Assembly (NCBI RefSeq): GCF_029433105.1
Contig: NZ_JARNTW010000009.1
Location: forward strand, 124,001 to 188,000
Direction: 5' to 3'
From: Runella sp. MFBS21
GTDB lineage: Bacteria > Bacteroidota > Bacteroidia > Cytophagales > Spirosomataceae
DNA: 64,000 nucleotides
The notes below the pieces were generated by a model that did no database searches, was not told where the DNA came from, and saw only the letters and a program-made list of their open reading frames with translations. The translations under genes were made by a program, and so were the position numbers. Each line of letters begins with the position of its first letter. Positions within the stretch are counted from its first letter, which is position 1. Shown in pieces: positions 25,515-33,318 of the stretch.

Positions 25515-26615
25515 ATGAAATCTCGTCGTGATTTTTTACTTGAACTTGGCGGCTCGGCCTTTAGCCTGCCTATATTATCTTCTTTGACAAGCAATGATGC
25601 TGATGCTACTATTGCTGACAAACAGCTTAAAGTGGTATTGGTAGGACTAGGCAGCTATGCCGAACGCGTAGCTACGGCTATGAAAGATTGCAAGAAGGCA
25701 AAGCTAGTGGGAGGTGTAACTGGAACTCCTTCCAAAATCGATACGTGGTCGAGTAAATTTGGAGTAGACAAAGCCAATTTTTACAGTTATAAAGATTTTG
25801 AAAAACTTAAAGATAACCCTGACGTAGATGCTGTATACATCACCTTACCCAATTCCATGCACCACGAATACGTGATAAGAGCAGCTAAAATGGGGAAACA
25901 CGTGATTTGTGAAAAACCGATGAGCGTGAGTGTCAAGCAAGCAGAAGAAATGATAGCTGCTTGCAAAAAAGCAGGGGTAAAACTTTACATAGGATATAGG
26001 ATGCATTTTGAGCCTTACACTCGTGAACTTATACGGATGCGAAAAGCAGGGGAGTTGGGCAAAATCATGCACGTAAATGCTTATTTTGGATTTAAAAGTG
26101 GTGACCCTAATCAGTGGCGTCTCAAAAAAGCACTAGCTGGAGGTGGAGCACTAATGGATGTCGGTATTTATTGTATCAATGCAGCTCGCTATGCTACGGG
26201 CGAAGAGCCCGTGTGGATTTCGGCTGAAGAAGCCAAGACAGACCCAGTAAAGTTTAAGGAGGTCGATGAAACAATTACGTGGCAAATGGGCTTCCCTAGT
26301 GGTGTGATTGCTTCTTGTGCTACTACTTACAACTTCAATAATTTTGAGCGACTCTATGTAGTAGGTGACAAAGGATTTGTAGAATTAAGCCCTGCTTATG
26401 GATATGGGCCTATCAAAGGCCGTACCCACAAAGGCGAAATGAGTTGGGATACCTCAAAGATGCATCAAACTTGGCAAATGGATGGGCTGGCAGATTGTAT
26501 TTTGAATGGAAAGCCAGATCCCAATGTAACGGGTGAAGAGGGATTGAAAGATATGAAAATCATAGACGCTATCTATAAGTCCATTGCAGCGGGCGGAAAA
26601 AAAATAATGCTTTAG
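25515..26615 (+). CDS. Gfo/Idh/MocA family oxidoreductase, Tat-type signal
   Basis: I chose the ATG at 25515; it begins MKSRRDFLLELGG, a twin-arginine signal, and the in-frame codons before it are unlikely starts. The product is 366 residues. The Rossmann motif GLGSYAER and the family motif CEKPMSV are present. Tat export implies folding with bound NAD(P) before transport to the periplasm. Such exported family members are common in Bacteroidota and act on sugars or glycosides. A terminator follows immediately. The substrate is unknown. Confidence 0.9.
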   Translation: MKSRRDFLLELGGSAFSLPILSSLTSNDADATIADKQLKVVLVGLGSYAERVATAMKDCKKAKLVGGVTGTPSKIDTWSSKFGVDKANFYSYKDFEKLKDNPDVDAVYITLPNSMHHEYVIRAAKMGKHVICEKPMSVSVKQAEEMIAACKKAGVKLYIGYRMHFEPYTRELIRMRKAGELGKIMHVNAYFGFKSGDPNQWRLKKALAGGGALMDVGIYCINAARYATGEEPVWISAEEAKTDPVKFKEVDETITWQMGFPSGVIASCATTYNFNNFERLYVVGDKGFVELSPAYGYGPIKGRTHKGEMSWDTSKMHQTWQMDGLADCILNGKPDPNVTGEEGLKDMKIIDAIYKSIAAGGKKIML

Positions 26616-26633
26616 CAGTTAGTGAGTTATCTA

Positions 26634-26671
26634 CAAAAAAACGGAGAGGGCCTATCCCTCTCCGCTTTTTT
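26634..26671 (+). terminator. terminator after the Tat-type oxidoreductase gene
   Basis: cggagaggg (26642-26650) pairs with ccctctccg (26656-26664), loop cctat, with an A-tract before and a T-tract after. It works in both directions and touches the stop of the next, minus-strand gene. Confidence 0.9.
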
Positions 26672-26966
26672 AATGGTTTTCTAAAACTGCCGTATTTTCA
26701 GGCTGGATTTTTTCGGGAAAACCAGAAGGGGTGAGCATGGGTTCTTCCATTTCGTGATCAAAACTATCAGGTTGGATTTCTACATTTTCCACAGCCTTCT
26801 CGTCATCTCCACTGATTCTTCTTCTACGCCTTTTGGGGCGATTTTGAGACTGTGTCCGGTCTTGAAGCCATTGTCTTTGGTAAGATAAAGTCTCGGCAGT
26901 GGATAAAGGAATAAAATTTTTGGAATAAGAGCTTCTTTGACCTACGTTTTCTTGATTGCTTTTCAT
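26670..26966 (-). CDS. hypothetical small basic/acidic protein
   Basis: The 98-residue product starts at the ATG at 26966. It has no membrane segment or signal peptide. A basic run (RPKRRRRRISGDDE, about 43-56) is followed by an acidic, proline-rich tail. It is probably disordered and the Arg cluster could bind nucleic acid, but I recognise no family. Its stop coincides with the edge of the terminator shared with the convergent gene, which fits a real gene. Confidence 0.5.
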   Translation of the reverse strand: MKSNQENVGQRSSYSKNFIPLSTAETLSYQRQWLQDRTQSQNRPKRRRRRISGDDEKAVENVEIQPDSFDHEMEEPMLTPSGFPEKIQPENTAVLENH

Positions 26967-27167
26967 AATGCTGATTTGTTTTATAGGGGTTGGACAAGAC
27001 TATACGTCGAAAACTTTGTTCCAAAACACTTTTGAAGGATTTGAGGAAAAATAACAACATCTCATTTCCCTATTTGAGGAAAGGGTGGGGCAGCGTAGAA
27101 GTGCTTTTGGGTTGATTTGGGGAATGGCATAGGTTTTTTGATGAAAATATCCCAAAGAGTAAAAAAA

Positions 27168-27175
27168 TAGTTTTG
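27168..27175 (+). promoter_or_regulatory. -7 box before the ferritin-like pair
   Basis: TAGTTTTG fits TAnnTTTG and lies 28 bp before the ATG at 27204. A TTTG at 27137-27140 is too far upstream for a normal -33 box. Confidence 0.45.
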
Positions 27176-27203
27176 GTACGTATTTTTTTAACAAATCAGT
27201 AGT

Positions 27204-27902
27204 ATGAACATCATGAAAAACACACCGTCGCTCTTTGGAGGTCATCCAGAGCTAGTAAAAAGCGTTCATCGCCGTTCGTTCTTAAAATGGGCAGGTGGAA
27301 CAGCCGCTGTCACGACTCTCGTTTTGACGGGCTGTAAGGAAGATGAAACCACGCCAGTGGTAGGGGAGGTAAATCTTGGCACAGGTGATTTTGCCGTGCT
27401 GAATTATGCCTATGCGTTAGAACAGCTTGAGGCTGCGTTTTATACCAGAGTGATAGAATCGCAGTTTTCAGGAATTACAGCTGATGAAATTGCTTTATTG
27501 ACTGACATTCGTGACCACGAGGTAGCACATCGGGAGTTTTTTAAAGCAGCTTTAGGTAGCAATGCTATCGGAGGACTAGACGTTGATTTTAGTTCAATCA
27601 ATTTTGGTAGTAGAGAAAGTGTACTCAATACTGCCAAAACATTTGAAGATTTGGGAGTAGCAGCCTACAATGGCGCTGGAAGATTTATCACTTCACCTGA
27701 TTATCTTACTTTGGCTGGAAAGATTGTATCGGTAGAGGCACGTCATGCTGCCTATATCCGTGATTTGTTGAGCAATGGTACTTTTGCCGACAACACTGTG
27801 GTAGACAGCAACGGCTTGGAAATGTCTAAAGACCCCGCAGCCGTATTGCAGGCAGCAGCCCCTTTTATAAAAAATACTATCAACGCCAGCGCATTGGCAT
27901 AA
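27204..27902 (+). CDS. ferritin-like domain protein, Tat/lipoprotein-type signal
   Basis: The 232-residue protein has a twin-arginine signal (HRRSFLKWAGG), then a lipobox-like LVLTGC, so it may be an exported lipoprotein. The four-helix ferritin-like core shows metal-ligand patterns: ALEQLEAAFY, DHEVAHREFF (ExxH) and SVEARHAAYIRD (ExxxH). This is the Ferritin_2 type, whose function is poorly known (oxidant or desiccation protection has been proposed). The next gene, 15 bp downstream, encodes a relative with the same layout. Confidence 0.85.
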   Translation: MNIMKNTPSLFGGHPELVKSVHRRSFLKWAGGTAAVTTLVLTGCKEDETTPVVGEVNLGTGDFAVLNYAYALEQLEAAFYTRVIESQFSGITADEIALLTDIRDHEVAHREFFKAALGSNAIGGLDVDFSSINFGSRESVLNTAKTFEDLGVAAYNGAGRFITSPDYLTLAGKIVSVEARHAAYIRDLLSNGTFADNTVVDSNGLEMSKDPAAVLQAAAPFIKNTINASALA

Positions 27903-27917
27903 AACTCTTTGAACGCC

Positions 27918-28751
27918 ATGGATTTCTTAAAAATATTGAATCTCCTTGAAGAGCGCGATCCCGAAATGAGCGACCGCCTCAATACCCGTCGTCAAGCATT
28001 AAAGGATTTTGCCAATTTAGGTAAAAAACTCTCGATGGCAGCAGTACCAGTAGCGATGGGAAGCATGTTTCAAAAAGCATACGGCCAATCTACCGCCACA
28101 GTAGTAGATGTACTTAATTATGCTTTGACGTTGGAGTATTTGGAGTATCGTTTCTACGAAAAAGCTTTAGCTAGTACAGGGTTGATTCCGACGGGTGCGC
28201 CCAATGGGGCTATCACTACGATTATGAATCATGAAAAAGCGCACGTTGATTTTCTAAAACAAGCCATTACTAGCGCGGGTGGTACGCCAGTTGCTGAGCC
28301 TACTTTCGATTTTTCAGGAGGTCAAGGGACGGGGAACGGGCCTTTTGCAAGTGCATTTTCTAATTATCAATTGTTTTTGGCCGTAGCGCAAGCACTTGAA
28401 GATACAGGGGTAAGAGCTTACAAAGGACAGGCGGGCAATCTTGTGAAGCAAAATGCCGTCCTTACCGCAGCACTCAATATCCATTCGGTAGAGGCTCGCC
28501 ACGCTTCTCATATCCGTCAAATGCGTAAAGCAAACGGGGCTAGTGTAAAGCCTTGGATTACAGGAAAAGAAAGTGGGATTGACAACTCAGTGGTGCAGGC
28601 TATCTATAATGGTGAAGAAAATACTACCCAAGGAGAGGTAAATATTACAAGCCTAGGAAGTATTTCGGCCAATGTCGCCTCCGAAGCATTTGATGAACCA
28701 CTTACCAAAGAGCAAGTGCTCGCAGTGGCTACTTTATTTTTAGCATCTTAG
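27918..28751 (+). CDS. ferritin-like domain protein, second of pair
   Basis: The ATG at 27918 is preferred over a TTG at 27909; the product is 277 residues. After a short N-terminal helix comes NTRRQALKDFANLGKK, a Tat-like segment before a hydrophobic stretch (MAAVPVAMGSMF). Ferritin-like helices carry ALTLEYLEYRFY, NHEKAHVDFL and SVEARHASHIRQ. The gene starts 15 bp after the preceding ferritin-like gene and ends before a terminator, so the two form an operon and the proteins may act together. Confidence 0.85.
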   Translation: MDFLKILNLLEERDPEMSDRLNTRRQALKDFANLGKKLSMAAVPVAMGSMFQKAYGQSTATVVDVLNYALTLEYLEYRFYEKALASTGLIPTGAPNGAITTIMNHEKAHVDFLKQAITSAGGTPVAEPTFDFSGGQGTGNGPFASAFSNYQLFLAVAQALEDTGVRAYKGQAGNLVKQNAVLTAALNIHSVEARHASHIRQMRKANGASVKPWITGKESGIDNSVVQAIYNGEENTTQGEVNITSLGSISANVASEAFDEPLTKEQVLAVATLFLAS

Positions 28752-28778
28752 TGTTGACTATAGATTAGTTGACTGATT

Positions 28779-28822
28779 AACTAAAAAGAGGCTATTTCAA
28801 CTGAAATAGCCTCTTTTTAGTT
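28779..28822 (+). terminator. terminator of the ferritin-like operon
   Basis: A long stem, aactaaaaagaggctattt with aaatagcctctttttagtt, surrounds a short loop (caactg). The T-tract lies within the 3' arm. Confidence 0.9.
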
Positions 28823-28835
28823 AAAGAAAATGAGT

Positions 28836-28863
28836 ATACCAAAGAGATAAGATGCTTTGGTAT
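28836..28863 (+). repeat. inverted repeat next to a promoter
   Basis: ataccaaag (28836-28844) and ctttggtat (28855-28863) are a perfect 9 bp inverted repeat with a 10 bp spacer. It ends 1 bp before the TATCTTTG box at 28865. This is where a dimeric repressor or activator could bind. A structural role in RNA is less likely, because it lies before the expected transcript start. Confidence 0.5.
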
Positions 28864-28864
28864 G

Positions 28865-28872
28865 TATCTTTG
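28865..28872 (+). promoter_or_regulatory. -7 box of a candidate small RNA
   Basis: TATCTTTG is a perfect TAnnTTTG match. A TTTG in the -33 position is missing; the inverted repeat at 28836-28863 occupies that place. Confidence 0.5.
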
Positions 28873-28878
28873 CTATAC

Positions 28879-28967
28879 GACGCTGTGAAAAACTCTTATC
28901 CTCGGTAAGGGTTGTTACTATAGGCCAATGTGGACTTCTAACAGAGGAGTATTGGCCTATTTTTTAT
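28879..28967 (+). ncRNA. candidate small RNA of about 90 nt
   Basis: Downstream of the TATCTTTG box are two hairpins: 28891-28898 with 28906-28913 (8 bp, one G-U) and 28920-28929 with 28951-28960 (10 bp perfect, ataggccaat/attggcctat). The second is followed by a T-tract, as in a terminator. No sensible ORF lies inside. The order of promoter, two hairpins and T-tract is that of a free-standing small RNA. The family is not recognised; a 6S-like RNA is possible but unproved. Confidence 0.5.
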
Positions 28968-29365
28968 TATTTTCTTAAGTCAATAGTATAAGTGATACCA
29001 AGACTATTCTCAACGCCTTTCATTGTTCCATTCAGTGCTTTAGCTCCGTCCCATGTCGCATCTATCGAGTAGGTTGTGCCAGATGTTTTAGGCTTTAGCG
29101 TAAGCGTATAAATAAGCCCTAGCCCGTTGCCGGTTACATCACCTTCTACTTTGCTACTTCCACTTAGGAGTGTATAAGTGCCAGTGACTGGATTGGTCGC
29201 ATTCGTCAAATTTATTTGGAGTGTTTTGGAATTAGACGCATTCGCTTTGTCTACTGCTGTGCCTTGATAGTTTCCTTCAGCGGTAGTTTCTTCTTTGAGC
29301 TTACTACAATTTGCGAGGCTTATAAGTAAGCCTCCTGCTAATAATGAAGTGATAATTTTTTTCAT
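28967..29365 (-). CDS. small lipoprotein of unknown function
   Basis: The 132-residue protein has a lipoprotein signal with the lipobox SLANC (Cys20). The mature part is rich in Thr, Gly and beta-strand-forming residues (GNYQGTAVDKA, VTGTYTLLSGS, LGLIYTLTLKPK), suggesting a small beta-barrel or sandwich. I recognise no family. Its stop codon meets the T-tract of the plus-strand candidate small RNA. Confidence 0.7.
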   Translation of the reverse strand: MKKIITSLLAGGLLISLANCSKLKEETTAEGNYQGTAVDKANASNSKTLQINLTNATNPVTGTYTLLSGSSKVEGDVTGNGLGLIYTLTLKPKTSGTTYSIDATWDGAKALNGTMKGVENSLGITYTIDLRK

Positions 29366-29488
29366 TGTTATAATTTTTTACAAAATTGTAAGGCGGGGTT
29401 TCTTTGCGGAATAGTTGCTTCTAACTATTTCGGTTTCTGGAGGTAATCTACACTTTTGGGTTATCAAACATTACACATTCAGAAACTT

Positions 29489-30235
29489 ATGAAAACACAA
29501 ATTTTAATAAGCGGATTATTGCTGATGTCGACTTTGGCTAAAGCCCAAGAATTGATAAACCGAACTTTAGTAAAATTCAATGTATCAGGGGCGGTGTTTC
29601 AAAATTACACAGTTCAGTATGAGAGAATTTTGACAAAAAATAGCTCAATTACTTTTACGGCGGGTACCTCTCAAAATGCTCCTTTGCCTTTCAAACAAGC
29701 TTTATTAGATAGGTTTAGCGACAATGCCGACGCGGTGAGGGCTATCAATACTACTCTTTTTACCAAATATATTGGCACCTTCGAGTATAGATTTTATTTG
29801 GCGGGACATGCTCCCACAGGGTGGTATATTGCTCCCTTTGTACGTTATATCAACATGACTATCAACCAAGATTATACTTACACCGACTTAAAGGGAGTAT
29901 TGCATCGTCCCAATTTGAAGGCACAGTTTAATGCGGGAGGGGCGGGTGTTTTGCTAGGTTATCAATGGATGTTAGGAAAGCGTATTGGGGTAGACTTATG
30001 GTTGTTGGGACCCTTTTATGGCACCAATGTCAAAGCCGATTTTGTAGGATACGACCCTCTTTGGCAAAGCCTAACGACCGAAGATATTCAAAATATAAAA
30101 AGAGATATTACAAGTACTAAGCTGCCTGGATATACGGCTACCGACCGCATCAACTTGCCCGTGATAGAAGCCCTCCTAGAAGGACCTTATTATGGTGTAA
30201 GAGCATTGGGACTTGCCTTATCATATCGGTTTTGA
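29489..30235 (+). CDS. outer-membrane beta-barrel protein, DUF3575-like
   Basis: The ATG at 29489 begins the signal peptide ISGLLLMSTLAKAQ; a TTG 33 bp before is less likely. The mature protein (248 residues in all) shows beta-barrel strands, such as NYTVQYERILTKNSSITFTA and GTFEYRFYLAG, and ends ALGLALSYRF, with the C-terminal Phe of outer-membrane proteins. The mid-part (GAGVLLGYQWMLGKRIGVDLWLLGPFYG) matches DUF3575-type proteins as I recall them. Function is unknown. Confidence 0.75.
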   Translation: MKTQILISGLLLMSTLAKAQELINRTLVKFNVSGAVFQNYTVQYERILTKNSSITFTAGTSQNAPLPFKQALLDRFSDNADAVRAINTTLFTKYIGTFEYRFYLAGHAPTGWYIAPFVRYINMTINQDYTYTDLKGVLHRPNLKAQFNAGGAGVLLGYQWMLGKRIGVDLWLLGPFYGTNVKADFVGYDPLWQSLTTEDIQNIKRDITSTKLPGYTATDRINLPVIEALLEGPYYGVRALGLALSYRF

Positions 30236-30248
30236 GAAACAACAAAAT

Positions 30249-30272
30249 AGGGGGCTTTTAAATAAGCCCCTG
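30249..30272. terminator. hairpin between convergent genes
   Basis: ggggctt (30251-30257) and aagcccc (30264-30270) pair around ttaaat. No strong T-tract follows on either strand, so it may be a weak terminator. It overlaps the stop of the response regulator. Confidence 0.4.
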
Positions 30273-30881
30273 TTCTTGGGCAAAGTGTAATAAACCGATA
30301 GGGGTGTCAATTCCTGTCTTACGGGCGATATTTCGGCGATGAGCGTTGATGGTAAATTCGCTTACTGAGAGTTGAGTGCTTATTTGTTTAGTAGTAAGTC
30401 CTTGCACAATTAAGATTATGATTTCGATTTCGCGGGGAGTGAGTTGGTATCTATGATTGAAATCATCCGAAAGCGTTTCGTGAGAAGGTGTAGGGGTTTT
30501 GAGATTGGGAAACCATTTTTGCCCCTCCATCACTGCTACCACTGCCGCTTTGAGTTGTACTGACGAAGATGTTTTGAGTAAATACCCCGCTGCGCCGAGT
30601 CCTTGAACTTCCTTTACAAAAGCGGGATGATCATAGCTGGTAAATACAATGACACGCACTTCTGGAAAATCCCGACGAATAATTTTTAAGGCACTAAAGC
30701 CGTCTATTTTGGGCATATTGAGATCGAGCAGCAAGACATCAACGCGATGTTTGTGTAAAAAATCAATGACTTGGTGACCGTTGTTGACAGGAGGTAGTAA
30801 TTCTAAATGAGGTACCTCTCTCAATACCGCTAGTAAGCCATCGATAAGCAGAGGGTGGTCGTCGGCAAGCAATAGACGCAT
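30258..30881 (-). CDS. LuxR/NarL family response regulator
   Basis: The ATG at 30881 is preferred to a TTG at 30914; the product is 207 residues. The receiver domain has the acidic pocket ADDH, the phospho-acceptor Asp53 (LLLDLNMP), and the conserved Lys in YLLKTSS. The C-terminal LuxR helix-turn-helix (LTPREIEIIILIVQGLTTKQI) binds DNA. Its kinase is the gene 75 bp upstream on the same strand. Confidence 0.94.
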   Translation of the reverse strand: MRLLLADDHPLLIDGLLAVLREVPHLELLPPVNNGHQVIDFLHKHRVDVLLLDLNMPKIDGFSALKIIRRDFPEVRVIVFTSYDHPAFVKEVQGLGAAGYLLKTSSSVQLKAAVVAVMEGQKWFPNLKTPTPSHETLSDDFNHRYQLTPREIEIIILIVQGLTTKQISTQLSVSEFTINAHRRNIARKTGIDTPIGLLHFAQEQGLI

Positions 30882-30955
30882 AAGATTGAGAGTCAAGGAT
30901 AGAGTGATTGACAAATATCTCGTTCTTAATCGAATCCAAAAATCGTTAGTAGTAA

Positions 30956-33214
30956 CTATTCGGGGCGGGGAACTAAATGCTCAATGACGACCAAAGTCCC
31001 TCCATTAGGGGCGTTTTGTATCTCTATTTTGCCTCCCAGATATTTTACTTTAGCTCGGATAGAGCTCAAACCTTTACCTTCGCTAAGAGGAAAAGGCTTG
31101 AGACCTACGCCATTGTCTTCGACCATGACAGACAAGGTGTGGTTGGGCTGCTCTACTACTTCTACAAATGCTTCAGTGGCCTGAGCGTGTTTGAGGGTAT
31201 TCTGGATAAGTTCTTGGATGATTTTAAAAACATCATGAAGAAAAGAAATAGAGTAATGAGGGTTTCCTTCGATGCCTATCACAAGGGTATCAAGATGTAA
31301 TTTGCCAGAGAGGTTGACAGTATCAGCCAAATCTTGGACGGCATGAGCAAATCCGTACCTTTCTATAAGTAAGGGGGTGAGTCGGTGACTGATATTCCGA
31401 ATCGTAGTACTCACATTGCCCAAGACTTCGTAGGCTTTGGTAAGCTTTGGCTCGCTATGAACATCGGTGAGACCTTTTTCTAATACCGAAGACACATTGA
31501 GAGAGACAAGTGCCAAAGATGAATTGACTTCATCGTGGAGCTGATCGGCTACTTTACGACGTTCGTTTTCTTCGGCTTCCATGATTCCTTTGATGAGGTC
31601 AATATGGCGTTGATTTTTTAATTGTTCTAGCTCGGCTTGTTTGAGTTCTAAAGCTTGACGATTTCTAATTTGACGGTTGCGTAGATAAAGCATCAAAAAA
31701 ACAATAGCCAACAAAGCCGTGCCTGTGATAGCACCGTACAAAAGGCGTTCGCGTTTGATTTGCAGTTCACGGGCATTTTTTTCTTTATTTAGTCTCACCA
31801 CTTGTTGTTCTTTTTCTCTCAAACCCACTTTTGCCAATACTTGCTGAATAGCTCTATAACGGTTAAGATTGGTAAGCGAATCTTTGATGGTGTAGTAGGT
31901 TTGCAGATGTTGGAGATGTTGAGGTAATAGCCCTCGCGCTTTCTCCAACTCTGCCAAATATTGATAATAATAAAGCCCAGTGGCCGAATAAGGTCGGTTA
32001 TGTGCCAATGTATCAAAGGTTTGTAATATGTTTTTGGCTTTTTCAAAAGCACCCGTAAGAGTAAGAGCATGGGCATAATATAGAGGAGGAGGCATAAAAT
32101 AAAACGCTGCTGTGCTGCCTTTTTCGAGTGCTTGCTGATGATAGGCAAGTGCCGATTGAGGGCGTTTTTCGTGCTCTGCTACCAGCCCTGCCGCCGTAAA
32201 ATAATTTGGAAAAGGAATGTCTTTCTCCGGGAGTTGAAGTAAGGCTTGGGTCTGTTTTAAATAATTTTTAGCTTCTTTATATTGGCCTATCGTCGCTTTT
32301 GTAAAAGCCATTTGAGTCGTAAAAAAAGGCGTTTGAGTAGGAATAAGATTGGGCTTAATGACGACTTCATTTAATAAATCCGCAAATTGATTGGCGTTGA
32401 AGTTGTCGGCCAAAATGAGATTTTGCTGGAGCATATAAAAGTAAAGTGTGGGGATAGGGTTCCTAAACCAAAAATTACTTCTTTCATAAAATCTTGGTCG
32501 CCGCGCCAAGGAGGAATCTTTGGCTAGCTCTAGCAATGCTTCTGCTTCTGCTACTTGTTGGGCGGGGTTTTCATCCAGGAAATTGGCAACAAAATTATAA
32601 CGAGCCGTAAACTCGGCATTTTTATCGTTGAGCCCTTCGGTTAGCTTAATGGCCTGACGGTAAAAATTTTCGCGAGATTTAACATCATTGGGCGGAATGT
32701 GATAGGCAGCGTGTAGTGTATAAAAAAAGGCGAGATTTTCGCGGTCATTAGCTGCCTTGGCACTTGCTTCTCCGAGGGCTAAGTATTTGGCTGATGAGTC
32801 GGCTTTTTCCCAATGATTGTATAAAAATACAAGCCCTACCAAGGCTTCTCGATATTGTTCTGAATTCAAAGGCGCGTTTCGAAGGGTTTTTTGATAAAGA
32901 ATTTCTGATTCATCAAATACCCCAAACGACTCCTTAGCCCGTGCCCAAGCCATGAGCAACATATGAGCCCATTTCCATTGGCCTGCTGCTTGTATTTTAG
33001 GAACATAGTCTTTGAGCCAAGCATAGCTTAGATTTAAATTGCTTTTTCCCGTATCCTGAATGAGGTCACACGCTTTCCGAAATGATTGTTCAGTAAGAGG
33101 TTGTTTTTGGAGGTTGCTCCATGTCGTTTGTGCTTCGGTATCGGGGGGGGCTTGGGCAATGGTGTGATAAAAACTTAAAAATATACCCAACAAAAGAAGC
33201 TTCAGTTGTTTCAT
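30956..33214 (-). CDS. sensor histidine kinase with periplasmic TPR region
   Basis: The 752-residue protein has a signal peptide ending in IAQA. Residues about 30-470 are helical TPR-like repeats. A transmembrane helix lies at about 490-513 (ITGTALLAIVFLMLYL). Then come a coiled coil, a HisKA_3 dimer domain with the phospho-His near residue 558 (VADQLHDEVNSS), and an HATPase domain with N box LIQNTLKHA and G box VEDNGVGL. It is a NarX/DesK-type kinase, probably phosphorylating the regulator encoded just downstream. The ligand sensed is unknown. Confidence 0.93.
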   Translation of the reverse strand: MKQLKLLLLGIFLSFYHTIAQAPPDTEAQTTWSNLQKQPLTEQSFRKACDLIQDTGKSNLNLSYAWLKDYVPKIQAAGQWKWAHMLLMAWARAKESFGVFDESEILYQKTLRNAPLNSEQYREALVGLVFLYNHWEKADSSAKYLALGEASAKAANDRENLAFFYTLHAAYHIPPNDVKSRENFYRQAIKLTEGLNDKNAEFTARYNFVANFLDENPAQQVAEAEALLELAKDSSLARRPRFYERSNFWFRNPIPTLYFYMLQQNLILADNFNANQFADLLNEVVIKPNLIPTQTPFFTTQMAFTKATIGQYKEAKNYLKQTQALLQLPEKDIPFPNYFTAAGLVAEHEKRPQSALAYHQQALEKGSTAAFYFMPPPLYYAHALTLTGAFEKAKNILQTFDTLAHNRPYSATGLYYYQYLAELEKARGLLPQHLQHLQTYYTIKDSLTNLNRYRAIQQVLAKVGLREKEQQVVRLNKEKNARELQIKRERLLYGAITGTALLAIVFLMLYLRNRQIRNRQALELKQAELEQLKNQRHIDLIKGIMEAEENERRKVADQLHDEVNSSLALVSLNVSSVLEKGLTDVHSEPKLTKAYEVLGNVSTTIRNISHRLTPLLIERYGFAHAVQDLADTVNLSGKLHLDTLVIGIEGNPHYSISFLHDVFKIIQELIQNTLKHAQATEAFVEVVEQPNHTLSVMVEDNGVGLKPFPLSEGKGLSSIRAKVKYLGGKIEIQNAPNGGTLVVIEHLVPRPE

Positions 33215-33318
33215 GACTTGTCAACGTTGTATAAAGTAAAAGTACTAAATATTTTTGCTTATATAATTGGGGAGTTTTGAGACTTCAAGCTCTTTATGTG
33301 GTATAAAAACAATTGGTT

